Of a DNA stretch of 6,608 nt, positions 1 through 6,423 are shown one piece after another. The notes below the pieces were generated by a model. The model was not told the DNA's origin. It searched no databases and saw nothing but the letters and a program-made list of their open reading frames with translations. Position 1 is the stretch's first letter; each line of letters begins with the position of its first letter. The position numbers were made by a program, and so were the translations under genes. Source of the DNA: RGIG7300 sp045657645 (GTDB lineage Bacteria; Bacillota; Clostridia; Oscillospirales; CAG-272); the NCBI GenBank assembly GCA_045657645.1, contig JAZOTL010000095.1, positions 1 to 6,608 on the forward strand. Direction: 5' to 3'.

Positions 1-3000
1 TAAGACCGCTTGGCCTCCGACTTGCATTATCGATCATTACGTTGAAGTTATCAACAGTTACTGTACAATCTGTAGTGGGAACCTCGGGTTCTTCGCCTGT
101 TGCGGGAACAGACTGTGTTTCCTTTGCTCCGCAGTTACCGCAGGTACGGGTCTCAACACCGTCGGTTGTTGCGGTAGGCTCGGTTGTTACCGCATCACCT
201 GCTATATGATCTACTATTGCAAGTTCAATTACGTTTATAACCTCACCGCAAACGCCGCAAGGTATGGTTTTGCTACCCTTTTCGGTACAGGTTGCAGGTA
301 TAATTGAAGGAATTCCTTCAACGTGGCCTGTTGCCTCAATAGCTTCGGTATAAGTATCGCCACATGCAGAACATGTGTATGTTCTTACACCTGCCTCAGT
401 ACAGGAAGCTTCCTTTGTAACAGTAGAGGTATAGTTATGCTCGCAAATGCCCTCTCCTGTTGAAGGGATGATTTCGGTTATAGTTTGTGAACAGGTCTTA
501 CAGGTACCGCTTCTTTCACCATCGGTGGTAGCGGTTGCTTCTTTAGTAATTGTCCAATTTTCAACTACGTGTCCTGCGTGTGGGAATACCTGCTGTGACA
601 TCATACCGCCGCATATCTTACAGTAAACTGTAATTGTACCGTCGGTGGTACAGGTAACGTGGTTTACAACCTCCGCTCCTGCAAGGCAGGTATGCTCTGT
701 GGTAGAAAGGCAGGCTCTGATATAGTTGAATATGCCTTCACCGTCGCAAGTGATGTAGTCAAATACCATAACGCCGCGAACGCCCTGGTTTGTAACAAGC
801 TGACACTTGTATCTTATGGATTCGGGGTCGTCATAGGAAAGGAATCTACCGGTTGACTTGTTATACAGCCAAGGAGCCTTTGCTGTATCATCCCAATAAC
901 GTACGAAGCCGTTTTTGTTGATATAGCTTGTAAGAAGCTCACTGTAGTGAATGTTGGATTCCTGTACGGAACCGGACTGATACAAACCGTTATTGGCAGG
1001 ACCAACGCCTGTCCACTCTCTTGAATACATACCTATACCGGGAACTATCTTGGAATTAGGTATACCGTACGCCTGATAAAGCTCTATATCGCTCCATACG
1101 CTACCGCCTGTAGGAATATGTCCGTAGGGGTCCTGGTTATCAAAGGGAGGTGTATGGTGGTGTGTATGTGAGAAGAGTGTACCGCAGTAAAGGTCATAGT
1201 TCATTATGTTGAAGTAGTCAACATAAGGAGCAAGACCTACAAGGTCAAATTTGCTGAAGCCCCAAATTGCACAGGGAGGTGCAACTGTAAGCAGATACTG
1301 CTTACCTGTAACGGTACCCAACGCATCAAGGCGTGTTCTTAATTCTGCAATAAGAGCAACGAAGGAGGGTCTTAAATGTGCAAGATTATTATCAGAGGGG
1401 AACTCATAGTCAAAGTCAAGGCCATCTGCGTTATATGCCTTTACAATATCAACAAGACTGCCTGCAAAGGAAGCGCGAGTGCTTGCGTCCTTAAGCCAGG
1501 ATTCAAAGGTAAGAATATTCTGGTTGCAGATGGTAATAACCATCTTAACGTTAGGATTCTGTGCCTTTGCCGCCTGTGTTATGGTAGGCAGCTTGTCAAA
1601 GAAACTGCTGGAGAAGGGATATGAGCCTGCGCCGTTTTCAACCTTTGCATTAATGTAGTTGATAACGTCGATATTATGATACTCGTTTTTAAGTATGCCG
1701 TTGGGATTAAGGTATGCAACTATAAGGGGATCGATGCCCGCGATAGTCATACTTTCCTCGTATCCGCAGAATACACAGGTTCTTACCTTAACGCCATCCT
1801 GCTGGAGTGTAGGCTGAACTGTGATAACCCAATCGGACATAACGTGTTCGGTAGGAAGCTCTACTCTTGCTACCTCAAGATTACATACGTCACAAATAGC
1901 CACGGTGCTACCCTTTGTTGTACAGGTTGCAGGAGTGTGAACGTTTGTGGTTATATGGCTTGTATGCTCTTCCCAAATAGCGGTATAGGTAATATCGCCT
2001 GTGGTTAAGTATGCATCATCAAATACGAGCTGTGAGCCGTTTTCATCCTTCCAGCCCTTAAATACGTATCCGTCTGCCTTAGCTACGGGAGCCTCACCGA
2101 TAACATCGGAAAGCTTTTGACCGTACTTTACTGTATATGTAGTTTTACCGGCTTTAACAGAGTCAAAGGTAACGGTATAACTGCCTGTATCCTTTACCGG
2201 ATTGCTCCACTGAGCATACAGGGTAAGAGGATCAGAGGTGTTGTAGCCTGTGATAACAGCACCTGCGTCATAGGCGTCGCCTGTTCCGTCGGGCTTTGTG
2301 TTCCAGCCTTCAAAGGTTGCTCCGTCAAGGGCGAAGCTGTTTTGCGCAACAGTGTAATCGTTATAAGTTACAAAACCGCCTGCATAACTCATATATTCGG
2401 TAACGTCTGCGCCTGTACCGCCGTTAGCCTTGTAGATAACTGCGGGTTCCCATACAGCGAAGAGCTCAAGAGCACATTCGTTATAGGATGTGGTTACTGT
2501 ATCATAGTTATTCCATACAAAGCCTTCGGTTGTGACAGTAGGAACGCGAAGGGAGGTGCCGGAATGTTCTACAGAAGAAACTGTACCGTCAGCATTAAGA
2601 AGGATCGCCGCTATACTGCCGTCGGGAAGAGTAGCAAGTCTTGCTCCCTCTTTCCAAGGATTGTTCTGTCCCACGGGCATATCAAAGTTGATATACTTAC
2701 TTCTTGGGTCAAGAGCATTGGGGTCATAGGAGGTAACATATGTTTCAAACATATCGGTACCTGTGTTGGGGAACACACCGCCAACTGCGTTATAAGCTAT
2801 AGGATAGCCCCATACTGCATAAAGGGTTGCAGACTTGTTCTCGGTATAAACCTCGTGATAAGCCTCACCAATACCCTTACCGTTTACGTCCTGAGCGATA
2901 TTCCACTCTACGAATACCATTTGGTTAGCAAGCTCGCCGTTTGAACCGGGGAGCATACCGTAGCTAGAGTGAACGGTATCCTTATGGTGAGCAAGCTCAA

Positions 3001-3403
3001 GATCCTTTCCGGGGAACTTGAAAAGGGGATGCGCTGACTGTCCCCAACCGGTGTTACCGCAGTTAAGGTATACAGGGTAAGCGAATGCCGCATAAAGGTC
3101 TACAGACTCGTTGATAACTACGCCTGTAGTGCTCTTAAGATAGGTCATTACGCCGTTATTTGCGTTTTCTTCAGAAAGACACCAACCAACGAAGACCATT
3201 CCTTCCTTGACGGGGTCCTTATGTGTAAAATCAATGGTGCTTCCTGCTGTCATTGTTACAGGATCGGGCACGCCCTTACCACCGTTTGCATGGAAGGTAA
3301 CAGTTACTGTTTCTTCCGCAAATATGGGTCCTGTAAATACCATACAACTCATAAGAGTTGATATCAACAGAACAACCGAAATAAATCTGGTTAACTTAGA
3401 CAT
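1..3403 (-). CDS. Secreted multidomain GH18 glycoside hydrolase (chitinase-like) with B-type and Cys-x2-Cys repeats; C-terminus beyond window
   Basis: I translated the minus strand from ATG at 3403 to the left edge: 1134 codons without a stop, so the gene is partial. An AAGGAGGA site five bases upstream and a good promoter fix the start. Residues 1-29 form a signal peptide (basic start, hydrophobic core, likely cut after IFA29); LMSC at 17-20 is a poorer lipoprotein alternative. In order: five Flg_new/InlB B-like modules (about 33-477), two Cys-x2-Cys units (485-551), a GH18 barrel (about 556-895) and five more Cys-x2-Cys units (904-1102), then a Pro/Glu/Thr linker. GH18 enzymes cut beta-1,4 bonds next to N-acetylglucosamine in chitin, N-glycans or peptidoglycan. 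DGLDFDYE at 660-667 matches DxxDxDxE, with Glu667 as the acid, and MNYD at 734-737 is the second signature. Substrate is not determinable here. The repeats suggest an extracellular, surface-associated protein; any anchor would lie in the missing C-terminus. Confidence 0.93.
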   Translation of the reverse strand, partial: MSKLTRFISVVLLISTLMSCMVFTGPIFAEETVTVTFHANGGKGVPDPVTMTAGSTIDFTHKDPVKEGMVFVGWCLSEENANNGVMTYLKSTTGVVINESVDLYAAFAYPVYLNCGNTGWGQSAHPLFKFPGKDLELAHHKDTVHSSYGMLPGSNGELANQMVFVEWNIAQDVNGKGIGEAYHEVYTENKSATLYAVWGYPIAYNAVGGVFPNTGTDMFETYVTSYDPNALDPRSKYINFDMPVGQNNPWKEGARLATLPDGSIAAILLNADGTVSSVEHSGTSLRVPTVTTEGFVWNNYDTVTTSYNECALELFAVWEPAVIYKANGGTGADVTEYMSYAGGFVTYNDYTVAQNSFALDGATFEGWNTKPDGTGDAYDAGAVITGYNTSDPLTLYAQWSNPVKDTGSYTVTFDSVKAGKTTYTVKYGQKLSDVIGEAPVAKADGYVFKGWKDENGSQLVFDDAYLTTGDITYTAIWEEHTSHITTNVHTPATCTTKGSTVAICDVCNLEVARVELPTEHVMSDWVITVQPTLQQDGVKVRTCVFCGYEESMTIAGIDPLIVAYLNPNGILKNEYHNIDVINYINAKVENGAGSYPFSSSFFDKLPTITQAAKAQNPNVKMVITICNQNILTFESWLKDASTRASFAGSLVDIVKAYNADGLDFDYEFPSDNNLAHLRPSFVALIAELRTRLDALGTVTGKQYLLTVAPPCAIWGFSKFDLVGLAPYVDYFNIMNYDLYCGTLFSHTHHHTPPFDNQDPYGHIPTGGSVWSDIELYQAYGIPNSKIVPGIGMYSREWTGVGPANNGLYQSGSVQESNIHYSELLTSYINKNGFVRYWDDTAKAPWLYNKSTGRFLSYDDPESIRYKCQLVTNQGVRGVMVFDYITCDGEGIFNYIRACLSTTEHTCLAGAEVVNHVTCTTDGTITVYCKICGGMMSQQVFPHAGHVVENWTITKEATATTDGERSGTCKTCSQTITEIIPSTGEGICEHNYTSTVTKEASCTEAGVRTYTCSACGDTYTEAIEATGHVEGIPSIIPATCTEKGSKTIPCGVCGEVINVIELAIVDHIAGDAVTTEPTATTDGVETRTCGNCGAKETQSVPATGEEPEVPTTDCTVTVDNFNVMIDNASRRPSGL
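98..694 (-). repeat. Five Cys-x2-Cys repeat units C-terminal to the GH18 domain
   Basis: Residues 904-1102 contain units with Cys pairs at 928/931, 968/971, 1011/1014, 1049/1052 and 1088/1091. Three units carry an extra Cys ten residues before the pair, in a TCT or SCT context (918, 1001, 1039). The other two replace it with ATTDG-type sequence (ATATTDG, PTATTDG). Most units end in VP or IP followed by a Gly-His or Gly-Glu link. The array is followed by a Pro/Glu/Thr stretch and runs toward the window edge. Confidence 0.8.
719..1738 (-). other. GH18 catalytic domain within the secreted protein
   Basis: Residues 556-895 read as a complete GH18 barrel. It begins at IVAYLN (561-566; strand 1), followed by VKMVITI (619-625), the catalytic strand-4 motif DGLDFDYEFP (660-669), YLLTVAPP (703-710; strand 5), YFNIMNYDLY (730-739; strand 6), KIVPGIGMYSREW (785-797; strand 7) and GVRGVMVFDY (874-883; strand 8). 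All three motif Asp residues and the acid Glu667 are present, so it is predicted active by substrate-assisted catalysis. The strand-8 Trp common in chitinases appears replaced by Phe881. About 340 residues is a normal size for the family. Confidence 0.9.
1751..1951 (-). repeat. Cys-x2-Cys repeat pair N-terminal to the GH18 domain
   Basis: Residues 485-551 hold two related units. The first has TC at 493-494, then Lys-Gly and CDVC at 504-507. The second has PTLQQDG, then CVFC at 543-546. The same pattern recurs after the GH18 domain. Similar Cys-x2-Cys repeats occur in large secreted proteins of Clostridia; the thiol pairs could bind metal or form disulfides. The function of the repeat is not known to me. 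Confidence 0.75.
1973..3307 (-). repeat. Five Listeria-Bacteroides (Flg_new / InlB B-like) repeat modules
   Basis: Protein-level repeats at residues 33-109, 110-200, 201-318, 319-399 and 405-477 of the GH18 protein. Each opens with a beta strand, several followed by a Gly-Gly turn (FHANGG, YKANGG), has a central FxGW or similar (VFVGW, FVEW, FEGW, FKGW) and ends in an LYAxW-like strand (LYAAF, LYAVW, LFAVW, LYAQW, YTAIW). Modules 1, 4 and 5 are close to the family pattern; modules 2 and 3 are longer and more divergent. In known proteins these small beta-grasp-like domains act as stalks or in protein contacts on the cell surface. The role here is inferred. Confidence 0.82.
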
Positions 3404-3407
3404 TTCG

Positions 3408-3415
3408 TCCTCCTT
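3408..3415 (-). promoter_or_regulatory. Ribosome binding site of the GH18 gene
   Basis: The minus strand reads AAGGAGGA, with the AAGGAGG core ending five bases before ATG at 3403. It is close to full complementarity with the 16S tail and excludes Met18 or Met21 as starts. Confidence 0.9.
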
Positions 3416-3436
3416 GTGCGTGATATGCGAAAATAA

Positions 3437-3453
3437 GTGCTCTAAAAGAGCAC
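3437..3453 (-). promoter_or_regulatory. Perfect inverted repeat in the leader of the GH18 gene (operator or mRNA hairpin)
   Basis: GTGCTCT and AGAGCAC are perfect 7-base arms around a 3-base centre. The dyad sits just after the expected transcription start (near 3458) and 22 bases before the ribosome binding site. It could be a repressor site blocking early elongation, or a 5' hairpin stabilising the mRNA. It is not followed by a U run, so it is not a classical attenuator. Confidence 0.6.
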
Positions 3454-3464
3454 AATACACCAAT

Positions 3465-3493
3465 ATTATAGAACTTTAAGGGGATAAAGTCAA
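3465..3493 (-). promoter_or_regulatory. Sigma-A promoter of the GH18 gene
   Basis: On the minus strand, -35 TTGACT (3493-3488) and -10 TATAAT (3470-3465) are separated by exactly 17 bases: 11 of 12 consensus positions. AT-rich sequence lies upstream. The predicted start is near 3458, giving a leader of about 55 bases that contains the inverted repeat and the AAGGAGGA site. The gene is therefore likely transcribed independently of pckG. Confidence 0.85.
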
Positions 3494-3570
3494 CAAGATA
3501 TTAAAACATTGTGAATACTGCACATTTTTTCTTAATTTTTTTGTAACAAACGCCAAACATAAAATGGAAA

Positions 3571-3598
3571 CCACCAGCTTTTAGCAAAAATCTGGTGG
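3571..3598. other. Stem-loop in the pckG to GH18 intergenic gap
   Basis: CCACCAG (3571-3577) pairs with CTGGTGG (3592-3598). After a one-base mismatch, TTTT/AAAA inner arms extend it around a 4-base loop. On the minus strand it is followed by a weak T-rich run (TTTCCATTTTATG), so it may be a back-up terminator for pckG. It could also be a protein-binding dyad, lying about 80 bases upstream of the GH18 -35 box. Its role is not decided. Confidence 0.45.
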
Positions 3599-3630
3599 CA
3601 CAGAAGCGTGACTTAACACGACCCCACACA

Positions 3631-3663
3631 ATAAAATAATCCCGACCGAAATTCGGTCGGGAT
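3631..3663 (-). terminator. Intrinsic terminator of pckG
   Basis: A near-perfect palindrome starts 16 bases after the pckG stop. ATCCCGACCGAA (3639-3650) pairs with TTCGGTCGGGAT (3652-3663), a GC-rich 12-base arm. On the minus strand it is followed by TTATTTTAT. The U tract is interrupted by A residues, so termination may be incomplete, but the stem is strong and well placed. Confidence 0.82.
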
Positions 3664-3679
3664 ATATTTATTAACTTAA

Positions 3680-5437
3680 TTAACCAAGTCTTGCTTCAAG
3701 AGCAGCAAGCTCGTCGTAGAGCTCTGCAGGAACGCGGTCGCCCACGGTCTTGTAGAATTCCTTAATGTTTTCAACGTCTTCCTTCCAGGAAGCGGTGTCA
3801 ACTGTAAGAAGCTCTTTTACGGTATCAAGGGAGATATCACGACCTTCGATATTGATATCCTCAGCCTTAGGAACGAAACCGATAGCAGTTTCAACAGCGT
3901 CTACCTTGTCTTCGCATCTTGCAAGGATCCACATAAGAACACGCATATTGTCACCGAAGCCGGGCCAAATGAAGTGTCCTTCGTCATCGGTACGGAACCA
4001 GTTAACGTGGAATATCTTGGGAGCGTTGGGGATCTTCTTACCCATATCAAGCCAATGCTTGAAGTAGTCACCCATATCGTAACCAACGAAGGGTCTCATA
4101 GCCATGGGGTCACGACGAACAACGCCTACTGCGCCTGCAGCAGCTGCAGTTGTTTCGGAAGCCATGATAGAACCAACGAAGGTACCGTGCTGCCAATCCT
4201 TGGACTGGTATACCAGGGGAGCAGTCTTTGCACGACGTCCGCCGAATACGATAGCGGAGATCGGAACACCTGCGGTAGAGTCGAACTCGGAAGAAATGCA
4301 GGGGCAGTTCTTTGCAAGTGCTGTGAAGCGGGAGTTAGGATGAGCACCCTTATCGCCAGCTTCGCAATCCCACTTTTCGCCCTTCCAGTTAAGAGCGTTC
4401 TTGGGAGGATTCTTATCAAGACCTTCCCACCAAACTGTGTTGTTATCAAGGTTATGAACAACGTTGGTGAAGATGGTATCTCTCATTGTTGTAGCAAGAG
4501 CGTTGGGGTTGGACTTGTTGTTTGTACCGGGAGCAACGCCGAAGAAGCCGTTTTCGGGGTTAACCGCCCAAAGTCTGCCGTCCTCACCAACTCTAAGCCA
4601 AGCAATATCGTCACCTACACACCATACCTTGTAGCCCTTGCTCTTGTAAATTTCCGGAGGAATGAGCATAGCGAGGTTGGTCTTACCGCAAGCGGAGGGG
4701 AATGCTGCGGAAATGTACTTGATATCGCCATCGGGAGATTCAATACCGAGGATAAGCATATGCTCTGCCATCCAGCCTTCCTTACGTCCGAGGTAGGATG
4801 CGATACGGAGAGCGAAGCACTTCTTACCGAGAAGAACGTTTCCGCCGTAACCGGAGTTAACGGACCAGATTGTGTTGTCTTCAGGGAAGTGGCAGATGTA
4901 TCTGTTTTCTTCATCAAGGTCTGCTCTTGCGTGGAGACCCTTGATAAAGTCTGCGCTGTCACCAAGAGCTTCGATAACTTCCTTACCTGCTCTGGTCATA
5001 ATAAGCATATTGGGGACAACGTAGATAGAGTCTGTAAGCTCAACACCGATCTTTGCAAAATCGGAACCTACAACACCCATGGAATAAGGGATAACATACA
5101 TTGTCTGTCCCTTCATGGAACCGCGATAAAGCTTGGAGAGCTTGTCGTAGCATTCCTTAGGATCCATCCAGTTATTGATGTTACCTGCATCTTCCTTCTT
5201 GGAAGTACAGATGAATGTTCTATGCTCTACACGTGCAACGTCGTTAACTGCGGTTCTGTGAAGATAGCAGTTAGGAAGAAGCTCCTGGTTGAGCTTGATT
5301 ATTTCGCCTGTTTCGAATGCCTGGTCAAGAAGAGCCTGTCTCTGCTCCTCGCTGCCGTCGATCCATACGATATTGTCAGGCTGTGTAAGCGCTGCCATTT
5401 CGTCGATCCAACTATTGACATACTTGTTATTTGTCAT
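3680..5437 (-). CDS. pckG: Phosphoenolpyruvate carboxykinase, GTP-dependent
   Basis: A cytosolic enzyme (EC 4.1.1.32) interconverting oxaloacetate plus GTP with phosphoenolpyruvate, CO2 and GDP. It serves gluconeogenesis or, in many anaerobes, carboxylation of PEP toward C4 acids. With the ATG start the protein has 585 residues, usual for the GTP family. Visible motifs are P-loop AFPSACGKTN (245-254) with reactive-type Cys250, the Mn-ligand region with His226, CVGDDIAW (273-280, kinase-2-like), FFGVAPGTNNKSNPNA (298-313), FGGRR (398-402), the lid loop ASETTAAA (426-433) and RPFVGYDMGDYF (448-459). These belong to the GTP type, not the ATP-dependent pckA type. An upstream GTG at 5446 is in frame, but it forms part of the AGAGGTG ribosome binding site, so I place the start at ATG 5437. 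It is intact, 104 bases after rsmA, with its own terminator. Confidence 0.97.
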   Translation of the reverse strand: MTNNKYVNSWIDEMAALTQPDNIVWIDGSEEQRQALLDQAFETGEIIKLNQELLPNCYLHRTAVNDVARVEHRTFICTSKKEDAGNINNWMDPKECYDKLSKLYRGSMKGQTMYVIPYSMGVVGSDFAKIGVELTDSIYVVPNMLIMTRAGKEVIEALGDSADFIKGLHARADLDEENRYICHFPEDNTIWSVNSGYGGNVLLGKKCFALRIASYLGRKEGWMAEHMLILGIESPDGDIKYISAAFPSACGKTNLAMLIPPEIYKSKGYKVWCVGDDIAWLRVGEDGRLWAVNPENGFFGVAPGTNNKSNPNALATTMRDTIFTNVVHNLDNNTVWWEGLDKNPPKNALNWKGEKWDCEAGDKGAHPNSRFTALAKNCPCISSEFDSTAGVPISAIVFGGRRAKTAPLVYQSKDWQHGTFVGSIMASETTAAAAGAVGVVRRDPMAMRPFVGYDMGDYFKHWLDMGKKIPNAPKIFHVNWFRTDDEGHFIWPGFGDNMRVLMWILARCEDKVDAVETAIGFVPKAEDINIEGRDISLDTVKELLTVDTASWKEDVENIKEFYKTVGDRVPAELYDELAALEARLG

Positions 5438-5443
5438 TTTTTG

Positions 5444-5450
5444 CACCTCT
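5444..5450 (-). promoter_or_regulatory. Ribosome binding site that decides the pckG start
   Basis: The minus strand reads AGAGGTG, then six bases (CAAAAA), then ATG at 5437. The final GTG of this site is the in-frame codon a gene finder could mistake for the start at 5446. As a Shine-Dalgarno match at ideal spacing it supports ATG 5437. Confidence 0.82.
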
Positions 5451-5485
5451 TTTGAGTAATTATTGTTAAATTTCCAATCACGTTT

Positions 5486-5519
5486 ATTGTATAATAAAAC
5501 CTGGTAAATTGCAATACAA
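5486..5519 (-). promoter_or_regulatory. Candidate promoter region of pckG
   Basis: Two overlapping sigma-A options lie on the minus strand, both with 17-base spacers. One is TTGCAA (5514-5509) with TACAAT (5491-5486); the other is TTGTAT (5519-5514) with TATTAT (5496-5491). An AT-rich dyad, TTTATT/AATAAA (5483-5498), covers the -10 area. I cannot say which is used. No hairpin terminator is visible after rsmA, so read-through from rsmA is also possible. Confidence 0.5.
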
Positions 5520-5541
5520 TTTTGATAAATAGTCGCCTTTT

Positions 5542-6402
5542 TTACAATCTGTTAATTTTTTCACTTATTACGGTGGCAATTTGGTTATATTGCTCTATGC
5601 CAAGCTTTTCTCCTCTGATGGAAGGCTCAAAACCAGCTTCCTTTATGATATTTGAAAGCTCTTCCTTTGAAAATTCGGGAAACTCACCCGACATAGAGTT
5701 AGAAAGAGTTTTTCTGCGTTTGGCAAAAGCTCCTCTTATAACACGTTTAAGCACCCCTTCATCCTTACAATCCACGGGAGGCTTATCGTAAAGGGTTATC
5801 TTCATAACCGCGCTGTCAACGTTTGGGGGCGGAAGGAAGTTTCCTCTTGATACGTCAAACAATCTCTGACACTTGCCGTAATAGGAAAGAGAGGCGGTTA
5901 TTGCTCCGTAATCCTCATCCCCTGCCTTTGCGCAGAAGCGGTGAGCCACCTCCTTTTGCACCATAACCGTAATGGATTTGAATTTTATCCCCGATTCCAA
6001 CAGCGCCATAACGATGGGAGTGGTTATATAATAAGGAAGATTGGCGCAAACCGAAATCTCACTGCAATCGGAAAATTCTTCTTTAATAAGTTTTCCCAGA
6101 TCCACCTTCATTATGTCTTCATTTATGATTTTTATATTATCAAATTCCGAAAGGTTTTCCTTAATCAAAGGTATAAGGGTAGTATCTATCTCCACCGCCA
6201 CCACTTTTTTGCATCTTTTGCATAACTCGTGGGTAAGAACGCCTATACCGGGGCCAATTTCAAGGGTTCCTTCCGAGGCGTTTTCTGCAATACGTTCTAT
6301 AACGTTTGGATTGGTGAGAAAGTTCTGCCCGAACTTTTTCTTAAAGAACAGTCCGTGGCGCTCCATCTGCGCTTTTATATATGAAATATCAGTCAGTTTC
6401 AT
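5542..6402 (-). CDS. rsmA: 16S rRNA (adenine1518-N6/adenine1519-N6)-dimethyltransferase RsmA
   Basis: Also called KsgA. It uses S-adenosylmethionine to dimethylate two adjacent adenines in the helix 45 loop of 16S rRNA, a late check on small-subunit assembly; loss gives kasugamycin resistance. From ATG 6402 the protein has 286 residues, typical of the family. Visible are the basic N-terminal motif KKKFGQNFL (21-29), the SAM-binding loop LEIGPGIGVLT (47-57), acidic VAVEID (68-73), the NEDIMK segment (94-99), catalytic NLPYY (121-125, motif IV), FLPPPNVDSAV in the target-base loop and an FAKRRKTLSN segment in the C-terminal rRNA-binding domain. An in-frame TTG at 6435 would add 11 residues, but it lacks a ribosome binding site and overlaps the opposite tRNA promoter, so I prefer the ATG. 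It stands alone here, without the tatD and rnmV neighbours common in Firmicutes. Confidence 0.97.
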   Translation of the reverse strand: MKLTDISYIKAQMERHGLFFKKKFGQNFLTNPNVIERIAENASEGTLEIGPGIGVLTHELCKRCKKVVAVEIDTTLIPLIKENLSEFDNIKIINEDIMKVDLGKLIKEEFSDCSEISVCANLPYYITTPIVMALLESGIKFKSITVMVQKEVAHRFCAKAGDEDYGAITASLSYYGKCQRLFDVSRGNFLPPPNVDSAVMKITLYDKPPVDCKDEGVLKRVIRGAFAKRRKTLSNSMSGEFPEFSKEELSNIIKEAGFEPSIRGEKLGIEQYNQIATVISEKINRL

Positions 6403-6412
6403 AGCTTTGCAG

Positions 6413-6420
6413 TTCCTTTT
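6413..6420 (-). promoter_or_regulatory. Probable ribosome binding site of rsmA
   Basis: AAAAGGAA on the minus strand lies 10-11 bases before ATG 6402. The spacing is longer than ideal, but no other purine-rich site precedes either candidate start. It would lie inside the coding region if the TTG at 6435 were used. Confidence 0.55.
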
Positions 6421-6423
6421 TTC

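Noticed and set aside
98..694. Tandem DNA repeats or a CRISPR-like array
   Set aside because: The repetition is at protein level only (Cys-x2-Cys units); the DNA units differ and have no constant repeat or spacer length.
2117..2944. Plus-strand open frame of 275 codons
   Set aside because: It is opposite the GH18 protein's repeat region, gives a Cys- and Ile-rich translation without domains, and is the complement of a well-supported gene.
3344..3352. Lipoprotein lipobox LMSC at residues 17-20 of the GH18 protein
   Set aside because: Met at the -2 position is atypical and a good signal peptidase I site (IFA before EE) follows at residue 29; kept only as an alternative.
3974..5455. Long plus-strand open frame of 493 codons opposite pckG
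   Set aside because: It lies antisense over a certain pckG gene; its translation is Cys-rich with no recognisable motif and it has no credible ribosome binding site. It is a codon-bias shadow.
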